Shown here: positions 25,997-33,996 of the stretch, piece after piece
Numbering within the stretch: the first letter of the stretch is position 1
How the letters are laid out: every line of letters begins with the position of its first letter
Notes under the pieces: generated by a model
Databases searched by the model: none
Told to the model about the DNA's origin: nothing
Seen by the model: only the letters and a program-made list of their open reading frames with translations
Translations under genes and position numbers: made by a program
Assembly (NCBI RefSeq): GCF_000732925.1
Contig: NZ_CP008953.1
Location: 5,642,001 to 5,706,000, forward strand
DNA: 64,000 nucleotides
Direction of reading: 5' to 3'
DNA from: Amycolatopsis japonica
GTDB lineage: Bacteria; Actinomycetota; Actinomycetes; Mycobacteriales; Pseudonocardiaceae

Positions 25997-26388
25997 TCGC
26001 CTCCCAACGTGATCGCCACGGTGCCCACCACATGTTCACCGAGACTGTCCACACCGGACACCGAGACCACGACGTCGTCGCCGTCCCGTTCCGTGACCCG
26101 GCCGGTGAAGGTCAGCGTGTCGTAGGCGTAGCAAGGTACCCCGAGCCGGATCTTGATCGAGCGCACGAACGCCTCCGGGCCCGCCCAGTCGGTCACGAAC
26201 CGTTGCACCAGGCCGGTGTCGGTGAGGATGTTGAGGAAGATGTCCTTCGAGCCGCGCTGGACGGCGGCGTCGCGATCGTGGTGGACGTCCTGAAAGTCCC
26301 GCGTCGCCAGCGCGGTGCTCACCACGAAGGTCGGGGTGGCCTCGATCGTCAGCGGCGGCAGCTCGGTGCCGACCGAACAGTCCTTCAT
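25993..26388 (-). CDS. chsH1: ChsH1-like MaoC hydratase subunit
   Basis: A 131-residue single-hotdog MaoC protein (STALATRDFQDVHHDRDAAVQ carries the hydratase-like D/H pair near residues 31-38, then GSKDIFLNILTDTGLV). In M. tuberculosis ChsH1 and ChsH2 form the heterotetrameric enoyl-CoA hydratase of the last side-chain cycle. It starts inside the chsH2 stop (ATGA) and ends over the ltp2 start. Confidence 0.9.
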   Translation of the reverse strand: MKDCSVGTELPPLTIEATPTFVVSTALATRDFQDVHHDRDAAVQRGSKDIFLNILTDTGLVQRFVTDWAGPEAFVRSIKIRLGVPCYAYDTLTFTGRVTERDGDDVVVSVSGVDSLGEHVVGTVAITLGGE

Positions 26389-27299
26389 CGCGCGACCCTC
26401 CAAGCGGGCAACGTCAGTTCCTCGTCGATCTTCACGAAGGCCACTTCCACCGGGAGTCCGATGCGGACGGTTTCGGGATCGGTGTCGAGCAGCTCGCCCA
26501 TCACCCGGACACCCTCCTCCAGTTCGACGAGCGCGACCACGAACGGCAGATCCTTGCCGGGGACCTTCGGATGGTGGTGCACCACGTAGCTGTAGACCGT
26601 TCCGCGTCCGCACGCGAAGACGTAGTCCGGCTTGGCGTCGAAGTCTCCGTCCGGCGGCATGGGGCCGGGCGGATGCCGCAAGGTCTCGCCCCAGCGTTGG
26701 ATCCGCAGTTCCCCTTCCCGCAGACCGGTCCAGAAGAACTCGGTGTCCTTGCTGATCACCGGCCGCAGCACGGGCGCGGCCGTCTTGGCGGGCCCGGCGG
26801 ACGGCGGACGGAACTTCAGCACCCGGAACACCATGTCCGCGACGGCCTCGTCGCCGACGTACCAGGTGGTCTTCGTCGTCACGAACCAGCCTTCGCCCAG
26901 CGCGGTGCGTTTGGGCCCGACGACGCTTTCGAGTTTCGCGGTCGCGGCGACCCGTTCGCCGTGCCGCAGATACCGGAAGTAGTTCTGCTCGGAGTTCGTC
27001 GCGACGACCGAGGTGAACCCGGCCTCGTCGAGCACCTCCATCATCGCGCCGAGGGGATCGTCCGACGCCCTCGTCCAGTGCAGCCCGCCCATCGTCCACA
27101 CCTGCGCCATCGCGGGCGGCGCGACGAGTCCCTTGTGGACACTCGCGGCGGCGAACTCCTCATCGACGTACACGGGATTACGATCGCCGATGGCTTCGAC
27201 CCAGTTGTTCACCATCGCCTGGTTGACCGCGTCGCGCGCGGCCCTCGGCGCGGATTCCCCGCGCGCGGCGATGCGTTCGGCCGCTTCCTGGATGCTCAT
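26385..27299 (-). CDS. chsH2: ChsH2-like hydratase subunit fused to DUF35
   Basis: A 304-residue protein with an N-terminal MaoC-like hotdog (about 20-165; WVEAIGDRNPVYVDEEFAAA) and a C-terminal DUF35 OB-fold domain (about 185-300; VVALVELEEGVRVMGELL). The DUF35 domain partners Ltp2. The segment where many DUF35 proteins have a four-Cys zinc ribbon here reads RIQRWGETLRHPPGPMPPDG, without cysteines. The start ATG overlaps the chsE2 stop (ATGA). Confidence 0.9.
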   Translation of the reverse strand: MSIQEAAERIAARGESAPRAARDAVNQAMVNNWVEAIGDRNPVYVDEEFAAASVHKGLVAPPAMAQVWTMGGLHWTRASDDPLGAMMEVLDEAGFTSVVATNSEQNYFRYLRHGERVAATAKLESVVGPKRTALGEGWFVTTKTTWYVGDEAVADMVFRVLKFRPPSAGPAKTAAPVLRPVISKDTEFFWTGLREGELRIQRWGETLRHPPGPMPPDGDFDAKPDYVFACGRGTVYSYVVHHHPKVPGKDLPFVVALVELEEGVRVMGELLDTDPETVRIGLPVEVAFVKIDEELTLPAWRVAR

Positions 27300-28468
27300 C
27301 GCGGCACCCTCGGCAGGCCGAGCCCGGCGGTGGCGATCAGCTCGCGCTGGATCTCGCTGACGCCGCCGCCGAAGGTCAGCACCAGATTGCGTTTGGCCAC
27401 CACGTCCAGCCACTGCGCCAGGTCAGTGGTTTCGGCGTCGGCCTGATCGCCGTGTCGCGCCACGATCTCCTCCAGTTTCCTGGTCAGCCCCTGGATGCGC
27501 TCGGAGCCGACGATCTTCGTGGCCGACGCGTCGGCCACCGCCACCGGTCCGGTCGCCGACGACGCCGCGACCTGCCAGTTCAGCAGTTCGTTGATCCGCG
27601 CGGTCGCCAGGGTTTCCGCGAGTACGGCCCGGACGTCGGGAAGCTGGAGCAGAGGAGTCCCGTCCGGGGTCTTCCTCGACGCCGCCCACACGCGGACACG
27701 GTCGTGGAGACCGCCGATCCGGCCGGCGGGGCCGAGCATGACGCGTTCGTGGTTCAGCTGCGTGGTGATCAGCCGCCAGCCCTCGTTCTCCTTGCCCACC
27801 AGCATGTTCGCGGGCACCCGGACGTCCGAGTAGTAGGTGGCGTTCACGTGGTGGGCGCCGTCGCAGGTGATGATCGGCGTCCACGAGTAGCCCGGATCGC
27901 GGGTGTCCATGATGAGGATCGAGATCCCCTTGTGCCTGGGCGCGCCGGGATCGGTGCGCACGGCCAGCCAGATGTAGTCGGCGTCGTGCCCGCCGGTGGT
28001 GAAGATCTTCTGACCGTTGACGACGTACTCGTCCCCCTCGCGCACCGCCGTCGTGCGCAGTGCCGCCAGGTCCGTCCCCGCCTCGGGTTCGGTGTAACCG
28101 ATGGCGAAATGCACCTCGCCCGCGAGGATCTTGGGCAGGAACAGGGCTTTCTGCTCTTCAGTGCCGAACGCCTGCAACGTGGGGCCGACGGTCTGCAGGG
28201 TCACCGACGGCAGCTGGACATCGGCACGGGCGGCCTCGTCGACGAAGATGTGCTGCTCGATCTCGCCGAAACCCCGGCCGCCGTACTGTTCCGGCCAGCC
28301 GACGCCGAGCCATCCGTCGCGGCCCATCCGGCGCACGATCTCGCGGTACACCGGCCCGTGCCGCTCCCGCAGCATCGCGCGCCGCTCGTCCGGGCTCACC
28401 AGCCCGGCGAAGTACTCGCGCAGTTCGGAGCGCAATTCGTGTTGCGCCGCGGTCAATTCGATCAGCAT
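27296..28468 (-). CDS. chsE2: ChsE2-like acyl-CoA dehydrogenase subunit (FadE29)
   Basis: A 390-residue acyl-CoA dehydrogenase with AIGYTEPEAGTDLAALRTTA, then NGQKIFTTGGHDADYIWLA, and the catalytic region after RITTQLNHERV typed helices; the C-terminus GGGVSEIQRELIATAGLGLP is standard. In the igr system ChsE2 supplies the catalytic Glu and ChsE1 completes the FAD site of an alpha2beta2 enzyme that dehydrogenates the 2'-propanoyl side chain. The gap to chsE1 is 4 bp. Confidence 0.9.
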   Translation of the reverse strand: MLIELTAAQHELRSELREYFAGLVSPDERRAMLRERHGPVYREIVRRMGRDGWLGVGWPEQYGGRGFGEIEQHIFVDEAARADVQLPSVTLQTVGPTLQAFGTEEQKALFLPKILAGEVHFAIGYTEPEAGTDLAALRTTAVREGDEYVVNGQKIFTTGGHDADYIWLAVRTDPGAPRHKGISILIMDTRDPGYSWTPIITCDGAHHVNATYYSDVRVPANMLVGKENEGWRLITTQLNHERVMLGPAGRIGGLHDRVRVWAASRKTPDGTPLLQLPDVRAVLAETLATARINELLNWQVAASSATGPVAVADASATKIVGSERIQGLTRKLEEIVARHGDQADAETTDLAQWLDVVAKRNLVLTFGGGVSEIQRELIATAGLGLPRVPR

Positions 28469-28472
28469 CGGT

Positions 28473-29537
28473 TCACCCCGCCACCAGTTCGCCCAGACCG
28501 GCCAGCCGATACGAGGCGCCGCCGAGCGTTCGTCCCAGATCCTTGACCGCCGACGAGAACCGGTGCAGTGGATACGTTTCGTCCACGCCGATCCCGCCGT
28601 GCAGGTGATGGCAGACGGCCAGCGCCGCGGGCGCCTCCTCCGCCAGCCAGTAGGCCGCGATGTCGAGTTCCGCGTCGGCGTCGAGCCCCGCCGCGAGCCG
28701 CCAGACCGCCGACCGCGCGGCCAGCTGGACCGTCCTCGAAGCGACGTAGACGTCCGCGATCTGTTGCGCCACTGCCTGGAACGCCGCCAGCGGGCGCCCG
28801 AACTGCTCCCGTTCGCCGACGTGTTCCGTGGTCAGCGCGAGCGCGCCGGCGAGCAGCCCGTCGCCGAACGCCACGGCGCCCGCGAGCGCGAACCGGTGCA
28901 GCGTCGCGATCGACTCGCCGGGGCCGTGCCCGTTGAGAAGATCGGCGTCGGTGACGGTCACCGAGTCCAGCGTCATCGTGTAATCCGGTGTGCCGGAAGA
29001 GGTTCTCGTCGGCGTCAGGGTCACGCCGTCCGCGCGCGGGTCGACGAGGAAGACGCCGGTGCCGCCGGGCAGCGAGGCGGGCGTCAGGATCCGGGTCGCC
29101 TCCGCCGCGAACGGCACGCCGACCTTGACCCCGCTCAGCCGCCAGTCCCCCGCCGATTCCGCGACGGTCGCGGGCCTGGTGGTGAACGGCGCGGAAGGTT
29201 CGTTCAGCGCGGCGGTCAGCACGGAGTCACCCGCGGCGACCGGCGGGAGCAGCGCCGAGCGCTGATCCGGCCCACCGAGCGCGGTGACCGGCAGGACACC
29301 GAAGGCCAGCGACGCCAGCGCGGGCGACGGCGAGGCGACGCGGCCGAGTTCGGTCAGCACCAAGGCGACTTCGGCGACGCCGAGGCCGTCGCCGCCGAGT
29401 TCGGCGGGCAGCGCCAAGGCGAGCAAACCGGCGTCGGCCAGCGCACGCCACGTGTCCGCGGGCTCACGCTCCTTGCCGAGCACACGCGCGGCCAGCGCGG
29501 TGACCTCGGTCTGCGTCTCGTCGAACTGGAAGTCCAC
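28473..29537 (-). CDS. chsE1: ChsE1-like acyl-CoA dehydrogenase subunit (FadE28)
   Basis: A 354-residue short acyl-CoA dehydrogenase subunit with a degenerate middle domain and the C-terminal FAD helix REQFGRPLAAFQAVAQQIADV plus HHLHGGIGVDETYPLHRF. It pairs with ChsE2. First gene of the igr-type operon. The GTG start follows AGGAG, and a perfect KstR site lies 35 bp upstream. The upstream cyp125 seen next to igr in mycobacteria is absent here. Confidence 0.89.
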   Translation of the reverse strand: MDFQFDETQTEVTALAARVLGKEREPADTWRALADAGLLALALPAELGGDGLGVAEVALVLTELGRVASPSPALASLAFGVLPVTALGGPDQRSALLPPVAAGDSVLTAALNEPSAPFTTRPATVAESAGDWRLSGVKVGVPFAAEATRILTPASLPGGTGVFLVDPRADGVTLTPTRTSSGTPDYTMTLDSVTVTDADLLNGHGPGESIATLHRFALAGAVAFGDGLLAGALALTTEHVGEREQFGRPLAAFQAVAQQIADVYVASRTVQLAARSAVWRLAAGLDADAELDIAAYWLAEEAPAALAVCHHLHGGIGVDETYPLHRFSSAVKDLGRTLGGASYRLAGLGELVAG

Positions 29538-29571
29538 ACTGGCTCCTCACCGGGGCGAACGGGCACAATAT

Positions 29572-29585
29572 TGAAACCTGTTCTA
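29572..29585. promoter_or_regulatory. KstR operator of the chsE1-ltp2 operon
   Basis: TGAAACCTGTTCTA fits TnnAACnnGTTnnA at all fixed positions, 35 bp upstream of the chsE1 GTG. It lies between that start and the end of the acyltransferase gene. Confidence 0.88.
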
Positions 29586-29624
29586 GTCTTATCCGGAAGG
29601 AGCCGCGACGGCAAGGGGGAGGAT

Positions 29625-31016
29625 CTAGGAGGTGGCCTCGATCAGTTCCGCGAGCGCGTCGGCGAAATGGTCGGCGAGCGGCCACAGGTCACCGGTGAGT
29701 TCACGGGCGCCGAGCAGGCCGACGTCCACCCTGCCCGCGTTGGACAGCACGGTGATGTTGAGCCCGGCGCCGTGGAACACCGGGCCGAGGGGATAAAGCC
29801 CGGTGATCCGGCAGCCCAGCAGGTACAACGGCATCGGCGGGCCGGGCACGTTGGAGACCACCAGGTTGTGCACCACCGGATGCCGTTCGGCCAGGCGCAG
29901 CGCGGAATACGCACGGACCGCGAGCCCGAACATGGTCGCCGCCGAGAACTGCGCCCAGTCCTGGAGCATGTCCGCGTCGATGTCGTGGTGATGGTCCTTG
30001 GACAGCCGGTTCGATTCCGCGAGCATGAACACGCGCGCGGCGGGATCCTCCAGATGGGTGGGCAGCGACGCGAAGAACGCCGAGACCTTGTTGATCCCGT
30101 GCTCGCGCTCGGTGCGTCCGTGCACCGACACCGGAACGGTCGCCACCAGCGGATCCTCCGGCAGTTCGCCCCGATCCCGCAGGAACTGCCGCAGGGCGCC
30201 GGCGACCACGGCGAGGACGACGTCGTTGACGGTCACCCCGAAGGCGTTCTTGACCCGCTTGACGTCGTCGAGGTCGAGAGAGGCGTAGGCGACGCTGCGG
30301 TGCGCGGTGATCGTCCCGTTGAACGAGGTCCGCGGCGCCGTGAACGGAACCGGCATTCCCTTGCCCTGCAACGCTTTGCCCAGCCATCTCGGCACGAGTT
30401 CGAGCAGACCGGGGAGCAGTTTCGCCACCTCGACCGGACGTTTCGCGAACGACGTCAGCCCCGCACCGAACAGCGCTCGCCTGCCGGGAACGTCCGCGTT
30501 GCGGCGTTCGTCCTGGGTGATCTCCGGCGGCGGGGCGTCCGGTTCGAGCCCGGCGAGGGAGGCGATCAGGCTGGCGCCGCCGACCCCGTCGACGCTGGCG
30601 TGGTGCATCTTCAGCAGGACCGCGATCCCGCCGTCGGCGAGGCCTTCGATGACGTGCAACTGCCACAGCGGCTGCGCGCGGTCCAGGCGTTGTCCCGCGA
30701 TGTGGGCGCAGAGTTCGGCCAGTTCCCGCCGGTCGCCGGGCGCCGGTACGCCGATGCGGTGAACGTGGGCTTCGAGGTCGAAGTCCTCGTCCTCCACCCA
30801 GACCGGATGCGCGAGATTCCAGAGTGGATTGTGCAGCTTGCGCCGGAACGCCGGGATCAGCTCGACCCGTTCGGCCAGTTTCTCCTTGAAGCGCTCGAAA
30901 TCGTAGCCGCCGGGCATGGTCGAACCGTCCAAGGTGAGCAGCCCGCACACGTGCAGTACCTGGGCCGGTGTCTCCAGGTACAGAAAACTCGCGTCCAGAC
31001 CACTCAATCTCTGCAT
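29625..31016 (-). CDS. Wax ester synthase/diacylglycerol acyltransferase (WS/DGAT)
   Basis: A 463-residue WS/DGAT of the Tgs type. The acyltransferase active site HHxxxDG is HHASVDG (138-144); flanking family marks are MQRLSGLDASFLYLETP at the N-terminus, PLWQLHVIEGL, and the C-terminal NVPGPPMPLYLLGCRI. It makes triacylglycerol or wax esters from acyl-CoA. ATG at 31016 is chosen because AAGGTG lies 6 nt before it and the family begins MxRLSxxD. Its promoter gap carries a perfect KstR site shared with a divergent esterase. Confidence 0.93.
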   Translation of the reverse strand: MQRLSGLDASFLYLETPAQVLHVCGLLTLDGSTMPGGYDFERFKEKLAERVELIPAFRRKLHNPLWNLAHPVWVEDEDFDLEAHVHRIGVPAPGDRRELAELCAHIAGQRLDRAQPLWQLHVIEGLADGGIAVLLKMHHASVDGVGGASLIASLAGLEPDAPPPEITQDERRNADVPGRRALFGAGLTSFAKRPVEVAKLLPGLLELVPRWLGKALQGKGMPVPFTAPRTSFNGTITAHRSVAYASLDLDDVKRVKNAFGVTVNDVVLAVVAGALRQFLRDRGELPEDPLVATVPVSVHGRTEREHGINKVSAFFASLPTHLEDPAARVFMLAESNRLSKDHHHDIDADMLQDWAQFSAATMFGLAVRAYSALRLAERHPVVHNLVVSNVPGPPMPLYLLGCRITGLYPLGPVFHGAGLNITVLSNAGRVDVGLLGARELTGDLWPLADHFADALAELIEATS

Positions 31017-31038
31017 AAGAATCACCTTAAGTGAACTT

Positions 31039-31052
31039 TGCAACCCGTTCTA
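31039..31052. promoter_or_regulatory. KstR operator between WS/DGAT and esterase genes
   Basis: TGCAACCCGTTCTA fits TnnAACnnGTTnnA fully. It overlaps the probable -35 of the rightward esterase promoter (-10 TAGGAT at 31069-31074) and lies 23 bp before the leftward acyltransferase start. Confidence 0.85.
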
Positions 31053-31068
31053 GGCGGTCACCCGGCGG

Positions 31069-31074
31069 TAGGAT
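31069..31074 (+). promoter_or_regulatory. -10 box of the esterase gene
   Basis: TAGGAT lies 8 nt before the ATG at 31083, so transcription would start at or just before the ATG. The matching -35 region falls in the KstR operator. Confidence 0.4.
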
Positions 31075-31082
31075 CGGTGGCC

Positions 31083-32330
31083 ATGCAGCCGAGTTTCGTC
31101 GTCCGACAGGCACTCCAGCTCGCGCTCACCGCGAACGCGCTGAAGCCGCCGAGAGGCGCCCGGACGGCGGTCCCGGCGTTCTTCGCGGGCTGGCTCACCG
31201 GGGAGCTCGCCCCGCATCTGCTCGCGCTCACCGCGGCCGACGCGGCGGCGCACGTCGCCCGGCACCGCGGCGCGTCGAGCAAGGCGGGGCTCGCCCTCGC
31301 GGCGGCGTCGGCGGCCGGTCTCGGCACGCTGATCGCGCAGTCGCAGCGCGCCCGCGACGAGATCGAGACCGCGCTGACCGAAGGCATCGGCGACGCGTAC
31401 GCCGACGAACTCGAGCACCCGCCGAGCCCGACCGACCTCGCGACGCCGTGGGGCCAGCTGGCCATGCCGTTCCGCATGCGCGACCCGGAGGTCCGGCGGA
31501 CGCGCAACGTCGCCTACGCGCCCGGCGGGAAACGGTTCCTGCTCGACATCTACGCCCCGCGTGAACCGGTCACCGGCGCGCCGATCCTGCTGCAGGTGCA
31601 CGGCGGCGCCTGGGTGATCGGCAACAAGGACCAGCAGGGCCTGCCGCTGATGCTGCACATGGCCAAACGCGGCTGGATCTGCGTCGCGATCAACTACCCG
31701 CTCTCCCCCGCCGCCCGCTGGCCCGCGCATATCGTCGCCGCGAAACGCGCGCTGGCCTGGATCCGGGACAACGCCGAGACCTACGGCGGCGACCCGTCCT
31801 TCGTCGCCGTCACCGGCGGATCCGCGGGCGGGCATCTCGCCGCGCTGCTGGCACTGACCGCCAACGACCCCGCGCTGCAGCCCGGCTTCACCGAAGCCGA
31901 CACGAGCATCCAGGCGTGCGCCCCGCACTACGGCGTGTACGACTTCGCCGCGACCAGCGGACGGCGCTCCAGCCAGACGCGGCTGAAGACGCTCATCGCC
32001 CGGCACGTCTTCGAGGCGGACCGGGATCCGGTGAACTTCCTCGACGACTACATCGCGGCGTCCCCGCTCGACCGCATCACCGAGGACGCGCCGCCGTTCT
32101 TCGTCATCCACGGCGTCCACGATTCGCTGGTGCCGGTGGGCGAGGCACGCGAATTCGTGCGGCGCCTGCGGGACAAGTCCCAGCGTGAGGTCGCGTACGC
32201 GGAGATCTCCGGCGCGCAGCACGCCTTCGACGTCTTCCCCTCGATCCGCAGCGCCCACGTGGTGCGCGGGGTGGAACGGTTCCTGGAGTGGAGCTATCGC
32301 ACCTGGCGGCGCCGCTCCGGCTCCTCGTGA
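31083..32330 (+). CDS. HSL-family alpha/beta hydrolase (lipase/esterase, LipC-like)
   Basis: A 415-residue hydrolase with an extra N-terminal domain of about 150 mostly hydrophobic residues (membrane-associated; ALAAASAAGLGTLIAQ is one candidate segment). The catalytic domain has HGGAW (about 173-177), the nucleophile elbow GGSAGG (about 244-249) and a C-terminal HGVHDSLVP and GAQHAFDVFP for Asp and His. It probably hydrolyses acyl esters, perhaps steryl esters or acylglycerols, which would suit its KstR-type operator and divergent acyltransferase. A GTG two codons upstream (31077) is an alternative start. Confidence 0.87.
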   Translation: MQPSFVVRQALQLALTANALKPPRGARTAVPAFFAGWLTGELAPHLLALTAADAAAHVARHRGASSKAGLALAAASAAGLGTLIAQSQRARDEIETALTEGIGDAYADELEHPPSPTDLATPWGQLAMPFRMRDPEVRRTRNVAYAPGGKRFLLDIYAPREPVTGAPILLQVHGGAWVIGNKDQQGLPLMLHMAKRGWICVAINYPLSPAARWPAHIVAAKRALAWIRDNAETYGGDPSFVAVTGGSAGGHLAALLALTANDPALQPGFTEADTSIQACAPHYGVYDFAATSGRRSSQTRLKTLIARHVFEADRDPVNFLDDYIAASPLDRITEDAPPFFVIHGVHDSLVPVGEAREFVRRLRDKSQREVAYAEISGAQHAFDVFPSIRSAHVVRGVERFLEWSYRTWRRRSGSS

Positions 32331-32348
32331 GCTGGTTCCCGACCTGGG

Positions 32349-32403
32349 GTCCGTGAAGGCCTCCTTGAGGGACTCTGGGTCCCTCAAGGAGGCCTTCACG
32401 GAC
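32349..32403. repeat. Perfect long palindrome, 24-bp arms
   Basis: Arms 32349-32372 and 32380-32403 are perfect reverse complements with a 7-nt loop. Each arm contains AAGGCCTCCTT, itself nearly symmetric. It lies 18 bp past the esterase stop, so it can serve as its terminator, though there is no T-tract. Confidence 0.92.
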
Positions 32404-32480
32404 TACGCGATCGCCACTGCAGCCTCAGTGGCACCAGCAGTAACAGCGGGCGCGCGTGAAGCCCCCTCCGCACCTTCCTC

Positions 32481-32538
32481 AAGTACATGAAGGCCCCTTC
32501 CTTGCGTCTAGCGCAAGGAAGGGGGCCTTCATGTACTT
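32481..32538. repeat. Long palindrome, 26-bp arms with one bulged base
   Basis: Arms 32481-32506 and 32512-32538 pair fully apart from one extra G in the right arm. The arm core GAAGGCCCCTTC is a palindrome. It is the second such element in the 482-bp gap between convergent genes. Confidence 0.9.
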
Positions 32539-32629
32539 CGGGGGCGAGCGAGCGGGCCAGCGGCGTGGTGGGGCGCGTCTCGTGAGCCGCAAGGACCGTG
32601 AGAGCCAACCGTGTCCTGGACACCTACTG

Positions 32630-32785
32630 GCGGACTTGCGTGACCGGCTGGACGACTCGCGTGATCAGACGGACGACACGCGTGTCTGGACGGACGACTC
32701 GCGGCTAGGCATCGCCGCAGGCGTGTCGTCCATCTGGTCACATGTGTCGTCCGTCGGATCACACGTGCCGTCCGTTCAATCACGC
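32630..32785. repeat. Array of 21-bp units in two facing blocks
   Basis: Left block: four units starting at 32630, 32651, 32672 and 32693, core GACGACTCGCGTGATCAGACG; the first and last are degenerate. Right block: three units at 32723-32743, 32744-32764 and 32765-32785, core GTGTCGTCCGTCGGATCACAC, roughly the reverse complement of the left core. The exact 21-bp spacing (two helical turns) puts the units on one face of the DNA. The region is intergenic and not coding by context. Confidence 0.82.
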
Positions 32786-32812
32786 GAAGCCACCGGCACT
32801 CACGAGATGAGG

Positions 32813-33996
32813 TCAGGGCGGGTAGATCACATCGGCCGGCCGGGCGGAGGACGGGCCGTCGACCCGCCAGCCTTCGCCGTCGCGCACGAAGCGGTACCAC
32901 CGTTCGTCTCGGCCGTAGCGCAGTTGCAGGTCGCCCTGGGTGATCCGGTTCCGCCAGGTCTTGGGCTCTCCCGGCAACCCCGACTCGGCGAGGTCCGCCT
33001 TGGCCTGGGCGAGCGGCGCCTGCGCGGGACGCCACGCCTCCCGGACCACCGCCATCCCGCCCCGGCCCGCCTCACGCCAGGCCTGCGCCCACAGGGCCAG
33101 ATCCCGCGACGCCACTCCGGCCGCTTCGGCGAGTTCGGCGATCAGGTGCGGCTCGCTCGCCGCCGCGCGGCGCGCGAGGTCTTCCTCGAACGACAGCTCC
33201 GCTTCACGCTCGGGCCCCATGACCAGCAGTTCCCAGGCCCTCGCGGCGGCATCGGCCGCCAGTTCCGCGAACGTGTCGCTGCTCCAGCCCGTCCGGTGTG
33301 GCGGGTCGACGTCGAGGACCGCGGGCGGCCCGACGGTACCCGGGACGGCCAGTCGCGGCGGCAGCGCGGCGATCCGCCGGGTGTAGGCCCGCTTCGGGTC
33401 CACCCGGGCGCGGCGGGGGCGCGCACCCGCTTGCCCGGCGCACCCGCGGGCGCGCGGCGGGACCGCAGTTCCGCGAGCACGGCCTCCCTCGGCCTGCCGC
33501 GCAACAGGAACAGCACGAACGGGTCGGCGTCGACCTCGTCCGCGACCAGGTAGTACACCGCAGCGACGTGTTTGCACGGGTTCGCGCTGTCCGGGCAAGA
33601 GCACTTCGGGCGCAGATCGCCGGGGCCGGGCAGCAGATCCGCGCCGGCGGTCCGCGCGTCCTCGGCCAGCTCGCCGGGCAGTTCGCCGTCGAGGAGGGCG
33701 GCGACGTGCCCGAGCCGTGAGCCGACCATGCCGAGCAGGCTCTCCCACTGTGGCTCGGTGAACGCCCGCATGTGGATGGTCACCCGGTACGGCACCGCCC
33801 GGCTGCCCTGCACCCAGGCCGTCACCTCGCCCGCGCCGACCGCGAGCTTGCTGACGGTGCCTTTGCGCGCGTACGTCCGGCCTCGCGGCAGCCGGTTCGG
33901 GTCGAGTTTGGCGCGCTCCTCCAGCGCCTCGACCCACGCCTTGCCCCACCACGTGTTGCCGAAGGTGCGCCGTTTCCGGCCGGTCACGCCGGGCAT
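32813..33996 (-). pseudogene. SWIM zinc-finger protein, frameshifted
   Basis: The N-terminal frame (from ATG 33996) reads MPGVTGRKRRTFGNTWWGKA and includes the SWIM motif CSC...CKH (CSCPDSANPCKHVAAVYYL). The matching C-terminal part (RVDPKRAYTRRIAALPP to DVIYPP, stop at 32813) is in another frame. The switch lies in a run of five G at 33415-33419 on the plus strand; one more base there would restore a single 394-residue reading frame. So this is either a sequencing slip in a homopolymer or a recent mutation. The start overlaps the SNF2 helicase stop (TGATG), a pairing common in actinobacteria. Confidence 0.82.

Noticed and set aside
28101..31034. 977-codon open frame on the plus strand
   Set aside because: It is antisense to chsE2, chsE1 and the WS/DGAT gene, reads as Arg/Gly-rich low-complexity protein and crosses a KstR operator. 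A high-GC shadow frame.
32456..33553. Plus-strand frame with a heptad-like peptide repeat (DDSRDQT, DDTRVWT)
   Set aside because: The peptide repeat is only the 21-bp DNA array read in frame. The rest is antisense to the SWIM gene.
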